Shown here: positions 24,201 to 32,213 of the stretch, piece after piece | Position numbering within the stretch: the first letter of the stretch is position 1 | How the letters are laid out: every line of letters starts with the position of its first letter | Assembly: GCF_003628535.1 (NCBI RefSeq) | Contig: NZ_RBCI01000006.1 | Span: forward strand, 62,001 to 126,000 | Reading direction: 5' to 3' | Source: Flavisolibacter nicotianae | GTDB lineage: Bacteria > Bacteroidota > Bacteroidia > Chitinophagales > Chitinophagaceae | Length of the DNA stretch: 64,000 nt | Position numbers and translations under genes: made by a program | Notes under the pieces: model-generated | What the model saw: the letters and a program-made list of their open reading frames with translations, nothing else | What the model was told of the DNA's origin: nothing | Database searches by the model: none

Positions 24201-25666
24201 AGCAGGAAGGCACCAAGTATGGCAAACGAAACCGTTTGTGCCATTGGGCGGAACATCTTTCCTTCTATGCCTACCAAGGCAAGAATAGGGAGATAAACGA
24301 TAAGAATAATTATTTGTCCAAAAGCAGCGGAGTTCATCATCTTCTTTGCGGAAGCCCCTACTTCTTCGTCCATTTCAGGCTGTGTTATTTTTCCTTGTCG
24401 CCGGTTAGCAAGATGGTGCATGGTTGCCTCTACAATAATCACCGCCCCATCTACAATCAACCCAAAGTCAATGGCACCCAAACTCATTAAGTTGCCGGAA
24501 ACGCCGAACAAATTCATTAGCGAAATGGCAAACAACATAGCCAGAGGAATAACGGAAGCGACAATTAAACCCGAACGGATATTGCCTAAGAAAAGAACCA
24601 ATACGAAAATGACAATCAAGGCGCCTTCCAAAAGGTTCCTTTTTACCGTATCAATAGCCCTGCTAACAAATTCGCTTCTGTCTAAAAAAGGTTCTACGGT
24701 CACGCCTTCGGGTAGCGATTTTTGAATTTGTACCATCTTCTCCTTCACCCGTTGTACAACCTCGCTGGAGTTGCTTCCTTTCAGCATCATTACAATGCCG
24801 CCAACGGCTTCTTTATCGTCACGGGTTAAGGCGCCATAGCGGTTTGCAGAGCCAAAACGCACTTGCGCAATGTCACGGATGGTAATCGGAAAGCCTGTTT
24901 CCGTTTTCTTCACCACAATACGTTCTATGTCGCCGAGATTGTTTATCAATCCTTCGCTGCGAATAAAGTAGGCGTTAGGCTTTTTGTCAATATAGGAACC
25001 GCCTGTGTTTTGGTTGTTTTTTTCCAACGCTGTGAAGATGTCAGAGATAGAGATATTGTAGCTCCGGGTTTGGTTGATGTTCAGGGCTATCTCGTACTGC
25101 TTAAGAAAACCACCAAAACTGTTTACTTCGGCAATGCCGGGCGTACCGAGCAACTGCCTACGCACAATCCAGTCTTGCAGGGTACGTAAAGCCGTGGCGT
25201 CATACTTTGTTTCGTAACCTTTTTTGGGGTGAATGACGTATTGGTAAATTTCGCCCAAGCCGGTTGAAATAGGCGACATCTCCGGCTCGCCAGCGCCTTG
25301 CGGAATAGCGTTCCGGGCTTCGGGCAGACGTTCTGCAACCTGCTGCCTCGCCCAATAAATGTTAGCGTCATCATGAAAGATTACCGTGACCACAGAAAGG
25401 CCAAAGCGAGAAATAGAACGGACTTCCTGAATTTCAGGAATAGTGGACATGGTTTGCTCAACCGGGTATGAAATCAATTGCTCTACTTCCTGCGAAGCAA
25501 GAGACGGGCTGACGGTAATAATTTGTACCTGATTGTTAGTAATGTCAGGAACCGCATCGATGGGTAACTTTTTTAGAGAATATACACCCCAGATGATTAG
25601 TGCAAGGGTAAATATCCCGATGACGAGTTTATTCTTTATAGAGAAATCAATAATCTTGTTTAACAT
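21275..25666 (-). CDS. czcA: CzcA heavy-metal RND pump fused to a CzcC/TolC-type outer-membrane channel
   Basis: 1463 aa: about 1040 residues of HME-RND pump with twelve membrane segments, followed at about 1045 by a second signal-like segment and a TolC-type domain (DLPTAIGRSLGVNPNIRV ... long helices ... QYNQSAIELELILGL). The proton-relay motif DFGLIVDGAVIIVE in TM4 is typical of Zn/Co/Cd-exporting CzcA. The fusion lets one gene supply the pump and the outer-membrane part. It is common in Bacteroidota and not a frameshift. With CzcB it forms the tripartite exporter. Confidence 0.93.
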   Translation of the reverse strand: MLNKIIDFSIKNKLVIGIFTLALIIWGVYSLKKLPIDAVPDITNNQVQIITVSPSLASQEVEQLISYPVEQTMSTIPEIQEVRSISRFGLSVVTVIFHDDANIYWARQQVAERLPEARNAIPQGAGEPEMSPISTGLGEIYQYVIHPKKGYETKYDATALRTLQDWIVRRQLLGTPGIAEVNSFGGFLKQYEIALNINQTRSYNISISDIFTALEKNNQNTGGSYIDKKPNAYFIRSEGLINNLGDIERIVVKKTETGFPITIRDIAQVRFGSANRYGALTRDDKEAVGGIVMMLKGSNSSEVVQRVKEKMVQIQKSLPEGVTVEPFLDRSEFVSRAIDTVKRNLLEGALIVIFVLVLFLGNIRSGLIVASVIPLAMLFAISLMNLFGVSGNLMSLGAIDFGLIVDGAVIIVEATMHHLANRRQGKITQPEMDEEVGASAKKMMNSAAFGQIIILIVYLPILALVGIEGKMFRPMAQTVSFAILGAFLLSLTYVPMVSALFLNKNIKHKKNFSDKMMDRIQRLYLPLIKGALRFRKLVVVIAVALLGLAGLFFTFLGGEFLPTLEEGDFAVETRLLTGSSLSQTIDKVEQASNILHKKFPEVKEVISKIGASEIPTDPMPIEAADLTIILKPKDEWTSAHGREELAEKMQKELEVIPGVSFGFSQPIQLRTNELISGVRQDVGIKIFGEDMQVLSELSKRIGAIVPTVQGAEDLYVEQVSGLPQISIKLNRDKIAQHGLNVSDINQAINTAFAGGSAGTVFEGEKRFELVVRLQESERQGIEDVKRLFVTAADGMQIPLEQVADVSLQLGPNQIQREQAQRRIIVGFNVRGRDIASVVKEMQQKIDQKIKMPTGYFLTYGGQFKNLEEANKRLSVAVPVALGLILLLLYFTFGSFKYSILIFMAIPMSAIGGVFALWLRGMPFSISAGVGFIALFGVAVLNGIVLITEFNRLKKEGMTDLAKIIFTGTAVRLRPVLMTATVASLGFLPMALSTGAGGEVQKPLATVVIGGLLTATLLTLIVLPVLYTFFEGFGKKKQQKIDTNHTPSASVAPKVLGLFLLLLAGTVVTAQTTSPTIDLPTAIGRSLGVNPNIRVGNLDVQYLQTLRASTRDIGKTNINLTYGQYNSLVPYDNNITVTQNIPNPVYLRRLTELADATIDASRLQLKVYQSQINYQVKSLYYRLIYRTEQRRLADTLINLYERVLRAADIRFKSGETNILEKYNANTQLQEAIAQKAQLNEQLRTDLQQLTLFTRDTAISGIADTLLREKPIALTIDSGQLNNNPELQVLRSQIAVASKEIKVERSKLLPDFSIGYFNQSLVGTYDVDGRQKYYGAGKRFQGIEAGISLSLFSKPQKARIRAAEVNQQRREAEVQAFYFGVSQRGNLLLSELRRLSIQLAYYRNTALPNAELLIRTSQRAFEVGEMDYYQLSQSLNNANNVRRQYIEILNQYNQSAIELELILGL

Positions 25667-25673
25667 GCCGATA

Positions 25674-25850
25674 TTATTGTGTGACCAGGCGGTAATATTT
25701 GATGATGGCCCGAATGATGGCTAAAATCATCAAGATGGTGAGTACAACACCCATGATGGTCATAAAAACTTTTTTGTTCTTTGACCACTTTGGCTCTTTG
25801 ATTTTTTTGCTGTACTGCCTACGGTTAGCTCGTACACGAGACTTAGCCAT
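25674..25850 (-). CDS. Small basic membrane protein, 58 aa, ahead of czcA
   Basis: ATG at 25850 to TAA at 25674-25676. The N-terminal half is very basic (MAKSRVRANRRQYSKKIK), followed by one hydrophobic segment (about residues 29-50) and the tail KYYRLVTQ. It starts and ends cleanly between the DUF6660-type gene and czcA, 7 bases before the czcA start. No family recognised. It may be an accessory peptide of the pump. Confidence 0.6.
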   Translation of the reverse strand: MAKSRVRANRRQYSKKIKEPKWSKNKKVFMTIMGVVLTILMILAIIRAIIKYYRLVTQ

Positions 25851-25920
25851 TGTCAGTGTTGAAAATGATAGAAACTAAAGGGAATAATAAAGGGAAATCC
25901 GCTAAAGAAGTAGGCGGAAA

Positions 25921-26244
25921 TCAGGCATGTAATTGAGGAGGCTGCCAAATGGCAAAAGACACCATTTGAATAGCATAAGAAGGAGTAATAGCGAACTTCT
26001 GACGAGTATCAAATAAGGGAGCAATTTCTTGCGAAGCAACAACGTGGTTTATTGAAACATTTGTGCAACAATTGCATTGGCAGAATGGGGGGCACAAATC
26101 GTCTTTGTCATTATGCTGTCCTGAACTTTGGCTAACAACGGTTTTGTCGTTCGTACCCAAACGTGAAGCCCTTGTGTCAGAGCAAGGTATGCAACTGACC
26201 ACCAGAACAATAAAGGCTAAGAAATATGCCAAAGCTTTTTTCAC
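25921..26244 (-). CDS. DUF6660-type Cys/His-containing secreted protein
   Basis: The likely start is a GTG at 26244 (VKKALAYFLAFIVLVV), directly after a promoter; an ATG at 26277 would overlap that promoter. A signal peptide is followed by CIPCSD, a polar His-containing stretch and the cluster CPPFCQCNCC. This pattern is familiar from small proteins encoded beside czcCBA in Bacteroidota (DUF6660). It probably binds metal in the periplasm and is the first gene of the czc operon. Confidence 0.7.
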   Translation of the reverse strand: MKKALAYFLAFIVLVVSCIPCSDTRASRLGTNDKTVVSQSSGQHNDKDDLCPPFCQCNCCTNVSINHVVASQEIAPLFDTRQKFAITPSYAIQMVSFAIWQPPQLHA

Positions 26245-26250
26245 GTGGAG

Positions 26251-26281
26251 CAAAGGTATTAAGTGCCTACCAATCAACCAA
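26251..26281 (-). promoter_or_regulatory. Bacteroidota-type promoter of the czc operon
   Basis: On the minus strand, TTG (26281-26279) is followed by exactly 20 bases and then TACCTTTG (26258-26251), matching the Bacteroidota -33/-7 pattern TTG-N19-21-TAnnTTTG. The GTG start lies 6 bases downstream of the -7 box, so the transcript may be nearly leaderless. Confidence 0.5.
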
Positions 26282-26284
26282 CAG

Positions 26285-26675
26285 AATTATTGAAGTAAGG
26301 TTGCATTTCAGAACACCTGCTTTTTATTCACCTCCGCTTCATGCCCTGCATGAGGTTTGGTTAACTGTTTTTAATGGCAGGGAAGCGGCCTGTGCTTTTA
26401 AGGTATGTTCGCAGACCAATGGTATCGTTTTAGTATATTGTGGCAAGCGCAGCCAATAGAAAAAGGCCGGCAATGTAGCCAGCCTTCAGAGAGATATGGA
26501 TTGAGACTTAAAGATTGGCTAAAGCGTATAAAGCGGATAACAACATTACGCACTTCCAGCAGGTTAGTACATTCAATTTCTTCATGTTTCAAAGCTACAA
26601 GTGATTTTGCAAAGGATTTTGTAATTATGCTTAGCGATGGCTTACGTAAAAATTTTTTCCAATTTTGGATAGAAT
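26285..26675. other. Intergenic region between divergent czc operon and DUF305 gene
   Basis: About 390 bases hold no ORF I can support; short frames on both strands lack coding character. It must contain the promoter of the plus-strand DUF305 gene, and upstream elements of the czc promoter may extend into it. Confidence 0.5.
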
Positions 26676-27344
26676 ATGAAGCGCAAAATTTATTTTTTGA
26701 TGACCCTCATTGTGGTGGTTATGGGTTCGTGCAAAGACGTTGACAAAGCAAGCGAGAAGGAAACCCCTTTGCCCATTCAGCCCCCTACAAAGTCAACGGG
26801 TTCCTCACAGGTCAACGTGAGCAGCACCGAAACACAGGATTACAAAAACCGGCTGCATAACATCGTAGAACGAATGAACAAAGGCTTTGGCAACGTTCCT
26901 ACAACCGGCAATCCCGAAGATGACTTCTCAAAGCTCATGATTACAAATCACTTTGCTGGTATTGAGTTGTGCGAGCTGCATTTAAAAGCAGGGCAAGACT
27001 CCTTACTAAAAATGGTGGCTCAAAAGAAAATATCGTTATTGAAAAAACAGGAAGATTTTTTCGACACTTATCAATTTAATTTTACGTCTGGTTATAGGCC
27101 GCCCGTGAAAGCAACGTTTCCAAAAATAAAACATTTGGAGATTCCCGACTCTTTAGACAAAGATGCCGTTTTCGCGTATGTGCTTTCAGAGTACAATCAA
27201 AACACGATTGCCATTGCGAAAGACTACTTACAAAAAGGAACCGATCCTTCAATGAAAATGGTAGCGCAAAACATCATTAAAAAATTTGCCAGTGAGTTGC
27301 AGGAGATGAAAAAAATCATGAACAATCATTGGAACTACAAATAG
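26676..27344 (+). CDS. DUF305-like lipoprotein
   Basis: A 222-aa lipoprotein (signal ending VMGSCKD) with a DUF305-type helical repeat: DFSKLMITNHFAGIELCELH in the first half and AYVLSEYNQNTIAIAKDYLQ in the second. Most of the typical metal-binding His residues are missing (NH and YN at the expected HH positions). It is divergent from the czc operon and distantly similar to the DUF305 protein at 14427-15047. Periplasmic; function unknown. Confidence 0.65.
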   Translation: MKRKIYFLMTLIVVVMGSCKDVDKASEKETPLPIQPPTKSTGSSQVNVSSTETQDYKNRLHNIVERMNKGFGNVPTTGNPEDDFSKLMITNHFAGIELCELHLKAGQDSLLKMVAQKKISLLKKQEDFFDTYQFNFTSGYRPPVKATFPKIKHLEIPDSLDKDAVFAYVLSEYNQNTIAIAKDYLQKGTDPSMKMVAQNIIKKFASELQEMKKIMNNHWNYK

Positions 27345-27437
27345 TTGAAGCAAAGTTGCAAGATGCCTTTATACATTAGTATGTTTGAATGTTCGTACCA
27401 ACCCCAAAAGCACCGAGTTCCTTTATTAGCCAAAAAC

Positions 27438-27460
27438 AAAAGCGGCCATCAGCCGCTTTC
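27438..27460. terminator. Bidirectional terminator between convergent genes
   Basis: AAAGCGGC (27439-27446) pairs with GCCGCTTT (27452-27459) around a 5-base loop. In minus-strand reading it is followed by TTTTGTTTTT. It ends the zinc-ribbon gene and probably also the DUF305 transcript. Confidence 0.8.
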
Positions 27461-27468
27461 AAAAGGTC

Positions 27469-27618
27469 TTAGGCTAATTCTCGCTTTTTGTTCAGCTTTC
27501 CCGTCAACGGCATGTTTGTCGGGCATTTTGGGTTAGGGCATTTCGTCTGGCCTTTCGGAATTACGGTTCCGCACTTAGGACACATTAGTTGGTCGGCTGT
27601 AATTTTCATTGGTTTCAT
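27469..27618 (-). CDS. Zinc-ribbon miniprotein, 49 aa
   Basis: ATG at 27618 to TAA at 27469-27471. The protein carries two Cys pairs typical of a rubredoxin-like zinc knuckle: MCPKCG and, 12 residues later, KCPNPKCP. The ends are basic. It is followed 9 bases later by a clear terminator, supporting a real transcription unit. Tiny zinc ribbons of this sort often bind nucleic acid or partner proteins; no specific role can be given. Confidence 0.65.
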   Translation of the reverse strand: MKPMKITADQLMCPKCGTVIPKGQTKCPNPKCPTNMPLTGKLNKKRELA

Positions 27619-27676
27619 TTACAAAATTTTAGGACATGTAATTTACGCCAGAAATGCCGAGGTAGAAATTTAGCTT

Positions 27677-27898
27677 TCAAGATTTGGAAAAATTGGCCTT
27701 TACCTTTTTGCCAATTTCCGCCACCTTTCCACTAAAAAAATTTTGTACAAGAAAGCCCACGACCCATTCTTTTAATAGTAGGGCAATCAGAAGCAGAAAT
27801 ACTGCCATTAGAAATAGTACCGCAAGCCGGTAAGCCAAGGGTTCGGTGGTGAAATTGGCCTTTCCTGAAAGGAGATTGAAATGAGATTGCGTCTTCAT
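27677..27898 (-). CDS. Small single-helix membrane protein
   Basis: Starting at the ATG at 27898 (MKTQSHFNLL), 73 aa with one strong hydrophobic helix (about 25-46, YRLAVLFLMAVFLLLIALLL) and a basic amphipathic C-terminal tail (GKVAEIGKKVKANF). An upstream ATG at 27928 adds 10 residues. It lies between the zinc ribbon and the 348-aa unknown protein. No family recognised. Confidence 0.45.
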   Translation of the reverse strand: MKTQSHFNLLSGKANFTTEPLAYRLAVLFLMAVFLLLIALLLKEWVVGFLVQNFFSGKVAEIGKKVKANFSKS

Positions 27899-27973
27899 TC
27901 CACAAAGAAAGAATATCACCCGACCCATTGATAGGGAAAAATGCCAACAATATCAGCGGTACGTTTTTCCCTA

Positions 27974-29020
27974 TCAAAAGAGTTCATGGAAAAGCTGAAC
28001 TCTCAGCATTCCGTCTTCTGGATTACTATTGTGTTCTTCAATTTCTTTCTGCGTTTTTTTGTTTGACCGCATTTTTGGAGTGAGCTTCTTCTCGATGTTT
28101 TCTATAACATCTTCATCTAAGCTTTCTTCCTTCATAATCAAAAGTCCTGAAAGCATCATAAGTTTTCCAATGAACAAAAATCGCTTTCGCCGTGAATACA
28201 TTTTTTGAAGACGAGTATATTCCTTTTCATATTTTTCAGGCAAATTCAATAGGTCAAATAGTCCGTTGAAAAGTTGCTGACGTAAATAATCAAACATGAT
28301 GGAAGCATAGTACCCCTGCGACTGTTTTTCGGCGTTTTTATGCCCAAAAAACATATCAGGTTTCCCATATTGTTTCCTATGGTCGTACATTGATTGGGCT
28401 GTTTCATAGCCACTTGATGCTTTGTAGTTCTGAAGCACCTTTTCAATAAATTGCGCCGCCACGTGACCTTTTATCTTCCTGCTTTTCAATATCCCGTATT
28501 CTGGGGCCAGGTTCCTGTCGCCGTCACGAATTTTTTCTTTAAATTCAAAGGAGATGCCTCTAAGCAGGATTTTACCCGTAGCAAAAGCTTCAAGAAGTTC
28601 CAGAGCGTCAAACAATTCCTTTTGGTTTCGTTCCGATTGCTCGTAAAAGTTTGTGCTGAAAGTTGCTTCGCAAGCTGCAAATACCATATTTAAGTAAACC
28701 CATATGAGGTCATGGTGCATAGATTCAGGAATGACAAACTCCTTAAAAAGCTCGTGAATTTTGTCGTGCTCCTTTTGAGGAATGTAATAATACGCAAGGT
28801 GGCCGCCTTCTCCTTCTGGAGAAAACCTTCCGTCGCTGTCCACTTTTACAAATGGCCTGTCATGCCCAATGCTCTTGTTAAGATAGGTTTCTTTGGGCGG
28901 CTGAAATTCTATTGTGCCTTTACGGGGAACAATAAAGGAAAATTTTCGGATGGTGTCTTCGTCAATCTTTTTTTGAATCTCCCTTTGGTTCAACTTTTTT
29001 CTTGTGGGCTTTTTCTGCAT
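27974..29020 (-). CDS. Unknown protein divergent from the Argonaute system, about 348 aa
   Basis: The likely start is the ATG at 29020 (MQKKPTRKKLNQ); an ATG at 29101 gives 375 aa. The N-terminus is Lys/Arg-rich, the middle is helical with aromatic residues (HHDLIWVYLNMVFAACEATFS), and one segment (KRFLFIGKLMMLSGLLIM) could be a membrane or buried helix near residues 290-310. I do not recognise a domain. It is head-to-head with the SMEK-APAZ gene, about 230 bases away, and could be island cargo or an associated regulator. Confidence 0.55.
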   Translation of the reverse strand: MQKKPTRKKLNQREIQKKIDEDTIRKFSFIVPRKGTIEFQPPKETYLNKSIGHDRPFVKVDSDGRFSPEGEGGHLAYYYIPQKEHDKIHELFKEFVIPESMHHDLIWVYLNMVFAACEATFSTNFYEQSERNQKELFDALELLEAFATGKILLRGISFEFKEKIRDGDRNLAPEYGILKSRKIKGHVAAQFIEKVLQNYKASSGYETAQSMYDHRKQYGKPDMFFGHKNAEKQSQGYYASIMFDYLRQQLFNGLFDLLNLPEKYEKEYTRLQKMYSRRKRFLFIGKLMMLSGLLIMKEESLDEDVIENIEKKLTPKMRSNKKTQKEIEEHNSNPEDGMLRVQLFHELF

Positions 29021-29253
29021 ACGCTCTCCAAATTTGCCGGAGAAAGTTACGAACTGTTTGCTTGGCCAGCGCTTTTCAGAAAACCGAACTCTTTGAACCA
29101 AAATTCATTCAAAGAACAATAAGTGAACCTGTTATGGGGATAGTTTCTTACTTTTTTTCTAAAAATCTTTAAGAGATTTGGAGATTGGTGTTAGCCGACC
29201 AGTCCAGACGAGGGAGCGATGGGGAGGCAGCCCTTAACCCAATCAATTTTTGA

Positions 29254-30768
29254 ATGAAACGGAAGGATTGTATAGACAAAATCGCCAAATATTTGGCAAG
29301 GTTTGTTGAAGAAGTAAAAGCTTACAATTCTGCAAACCTTTATGACATCAACATTCACGCTGAAAATGCGCTGATACCCATTTTCAATTTGGTCTTTGAC
29401 CTTAATCTTGTAAATGCTAATGCACTTGCGAAAAAGAATTATCCGGCAGTGGATTTGATTGACGACGCCAACAGAATAGCCTTTCAAGTAACCGCAACCC
29501 CGACCCTTGACAAAATCAAAGGAACGTTAGATAGATTTCAAGAAAATAAGCTCGATGAAAAATACGATACCCTTTACATCTATGTGCTGACCGAAAAGCA
29601 ATCGTCTTATTCTGAAACAGGGTTACAGCCTCTAATTCCTGATGGGTTTTCTTTTGCGGCTAAGGATAATATTATTGACCTTGGTGATTTGCTTCAACGC
29701 ATCAACTACATACAAGCGTTGGACAAGCTGGAAACCTTGGCCCGGCTTTGTGAACACGAGTTTTCGGATACGCAAATAGAACAACGGAAAAAGAAGTTTC
29801 AGGCCGGCTACCTCAAAAATGAGCCGGAGAAACTTTACCTGAATTTTCTGCCGATTGCGTTTCCAGAAGCCATTTATATCGCTGATTTAGATGTTGACTT
29901 TGCTACTGTTAAGGCAAGAATTAATCAACGAAGAATAGATGCAGGTATGCGCAAGCGAACTATGTTTAAGCAAGGAGAACTTTTGTGGGATGAAATGTTG
30001 GAAAAGAAGATTTACGGCAACGATTTTATCACCAGGGAAAATAAGCTGATAACCTTTCGTGATTTGTATGATTCAAATGAATCTCTAACCCGGTTGATTG
30101 ACAAAGGCACAGCAACACGAATCAATACAGAAGAGTACTATTCACAGAGCAATGCTTATCTCAACAACTTTAAGCACCTGCTCCGGCAAACACTTATAGA
30201 ATTTTGTAAAGCAAAAGGATTACAATGGATTAATGCCAAAGAAATCCTCCGTTTCAAAAATCATAAGGAAGTACCGAACATCAAGCAAATAAGATGGAAA
30301 GGTAAAAAGGAAGCGACGAAGACCGTGATTTTTGAAATGATGAGCAAAAAGGATAAGGAGGGCAACAGCCATATCATTTGCTACCGTAATATGGCCTTCA
30401 AGCCCTCATTCGTCAATTTCGGCAAGGATTGGTATTTGGTGGTTAACCCAACATGGAGCTTTACAAATCCTGGCGGTCATTACCCAAGCAGATTTGAGGA
30501 AGCCTATCTGTCTGGCTTAAAACGCCAAGAAAACAATCAGGCCGTATATTACCAATACAGGTTTTTTGGTTACTACTTATCGTATTCCGATTTGTTCACC
30601 GAACAAAATAAATACCCTCACTTGGCTGTAAATCAACTGACGCCCTTAAACTTCATTCCCAAAATCGAGGATGAAAAATGGCGACCACCTAAAGAATTTG
30701 CGCCCCTCAATGAGAGAGAAGCCGAATTATCTGCCGATAAAGAACTTAACAACACCCTTTTTGAATAA
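29254..30768 (+). CDS. SMEK-APAZ effector partner of a short Argonaute
   Basis: This 504-aa protein has two parts. Residues about 8-100 match the SMEK domain (INIHAENALIPIFNLVF, then NYPAVDLIDDANRIAFQVTA, then KIKGTLDRF), with a restriction-endonuclease-like layout: Glu37, Asp67, Gln78-x-Thr80. The C-terminal region from about residue 200, especially FGKDWYLVVNPTWSFTNPGG and KRQENNQAVYYQYRFFGYYL, resembles an APAZ domain that binds short Argonautes. The stop overlaps the Argonaute start (TAATG). It is inferred to be the toxic effector released when guide-loaded Argonaute finds its target. Confidence 0.75.
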   Translation: MKRKDCIDKIAKYLARFVEEVKAYNSANLYDINIHAENALIPIFNLVFDLNLVNANALAKKNYPAVDLIDDANRIAFQVTATPTLDKIKGTLDRFQENKLDEKYDTLYIYVLTEKQSSYSETGLQPLIPDGFSFAAKDNIIDLGDLLQRINYIQALDKLETLARLCEHEFSDTQIEQRKKKFQAGYLKNEPEKLYLNFLPIAFPEAIYIADLDVDFATVKARINQRRIDAGMRKRTMFKQGELLWDEMLEKKIYGNDFITRENKLITFRDLYDSNESLTRLIDKGTATRINTEEYYSQSNAYLNNFKHLLRQTLIEFCKAKGLQWINAKEILRFKNHKEVPNIKQIRWKGKKEATKTVIFEMMSKKDKEGNSHIICYRNMAFKPSFVNFGKDWYLVVNPTWSFTNPGGHYPSRFEEAYLSGLKRQENNQAVYYQYRFFGYYLSYSDLFTEQNKYPHLAVNQLTPLNFIPKIEDEKWRPPKEFAPLNEREAELSADKELNNTLFE

Positions 30769-32213
30769 TGAACCTACGTTACATAGAGGAGCCATCTTTA
30801 CAGTTTGGATACAATCAACATCTTTGCCCGAAAGCCGGTATTGCTGATTATTCTCCGTTTGACATTGGAAATGTCAGGCCGGAGAAAATCGTTGTAGGCA
30901 TGGTTGGCAAGAGCGAAAGCATCGAAAAAATTTGCACATGGATGGAGGGCTGTCGGACTGAAGTGTTGGCTAAGCCAGCCAAAAAAGGCAAGCAGCAAAA
31001 CCTGAATCTATTTCCGGCGTTTTGTGGCTTCAATACTTCAAACGGCTTCCACAGCGAAGTGAAATGGGATGACAATTATTTACGAAAAATCAACAACTCT
31101 GATTTTGAAGATATACACAAGAGGGAGATTGATTTGAGCGATTCCATTAAGGAAGTTGCGAATCTCTACCTAAACGAAATAAAGTACCTCGCAAAGAATA
31201 AAAACCCAAATGTAATTCTCGTAATCCTACATGAAGATTTGATGAAGCATATTATTGCCGCAACGTTTTCGCCTCAAACAGACGAGGAAATGATTGTTTC
31301 AAAAGAGGAGGAGGAGGACATAACGGAATACGAACAAAATTTTAGGCGGTATATTAAGGCCAAAGCGATGCAGCATAAAATTCCCATCCAAATCGTCCGG
31401 GATAGAATTTCCAACCCAACCGGAGAAATGCAAGATCCAGCGACAATTGCTTGGAACTTTTTTACTGCATTGTATTACAAAGCCGCTGGTACACCTTGGG
31501 CCTTAATTAGAAAAGATATGTCCGAGTCCACCTGCTATGCCGGCATCAGTTTCTTTAAAAGTAGGGACAAGAAATCAACGCAGACAAGCATTGCCCAAAT
31601 CTTCAATGAACTTGGCAAAGGAGTGATACTGCGAGGGGAAGAAATTAAGATACCCAAGGATGACAAAACACCGCACTTAGGTGAATTGCAGGCTTACAAT
31701 CTGCTTTCCCAATCGTTGAAAGAATACTTGGAGGCAGTTAAGCAGACCCCTACACGGTTAGTGCTGCATAAGACTTCAAATTTTAACGACGCTGAAATTG
31801 ACGGCTTTAAAGCAGCAGCGAAGGAATATCACATTGCCCAAGTTGACCTCATCACAATTTTAGATACAAGTTTCAGAATGTATCGGGAGAATGCTTACCC
31901 GCCATTGCGAGGAACACATCTTTCCTTTTCAAACAAGCATCACTTGCTTTATACTCGTGGTGCAGTGCCGTATTATGAAACGTATGCAGGAATGTATATT
32001 CCTGCACCAATTGAGGTTCGTCTTTACCATTACGACGAATCGCCAAACACCATTTGCGATGAGATACTCTCCCTGACCAAGATGAACTGGAACAACACAC
32101 AATTCGACCGGAAATACCCCATTACCATTGAGTGTGCAAGGAACGTGGGTGAGATTCTTAAGTATTTGGAGGAAGGCGATAACATGGAATTGAAGTATGC
32201 GTTTTATATGTAG
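30768..32213 (+). CDS. Short prokaryotic Argonaute (MID-PIWI), catalytically inactive
   Basis: A 481-aa short pAgo without N or PAZ domains. The MID region includes KAKAMQHKIPIQIVRDRI (about 197-214). The PIWI region starts with ALYYKAAGTPWALI, TCYAGISFFKSRD and TSIAQIFNELGKGVILRG (about 234-290), then LVLHKTSNF (331-339) and the C-terminal PITIECARNVGEIL. The catalytic Asp positions are replaced: AGIS has Ser261, and HKTS stands where HRDG-type sequence is expected, so it should bind but not slice nucleic acid. The start overlaps the effector's stop by one base. Confidence 0.9.
   Translation: MNLRYIEEPSLQFGYNQHLCPKAGIADYSPFDIGNVRPEKIVVGMVGKSESIEKICTWMEGCRTEVLAKPAKKGKQQNLNLFPAFCGFNTSNGFHSEVKWDDNYLRKINNSDFEDIHKREIDLSDSIKEVANLYLNEIKYLAKNKNPNVILVILHEDLMKHIIAATFSPQTDEEMIVSKEEEEDITEYEQNFRRYIKAKAMQHKIPIQIVRDRISNPTGEMQDPATIAWNFFTALYYKAAGTPWALIRKDMSESTCYAGISFFKSRDKKSTQTSIAQIFNELGKGVILRGEEIKIPKDDKTPHLGELQAYNLLSQSLKEYLEAVKQTPTRLVLHKTSNFNDAEIDGFKAAAKEYHIAQVDLITILDTSFRMYRENAYPPLRGTHLSFSNKHHLLYTRGAVPYYETYAGMYIPAPIEVRLYHYDESPNTICDEILSLTKMNWNNTQFDRKYPITIECARNVGEILKYLEEGDNMELKYAFYM

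Noticed and set aside
21275-25666. Frameshift or assembly error joining czcA and czcC
   Set aside because: The reading frame is continuous with a proper linker, and this fusion is a known arrangement in Bacteroidota.
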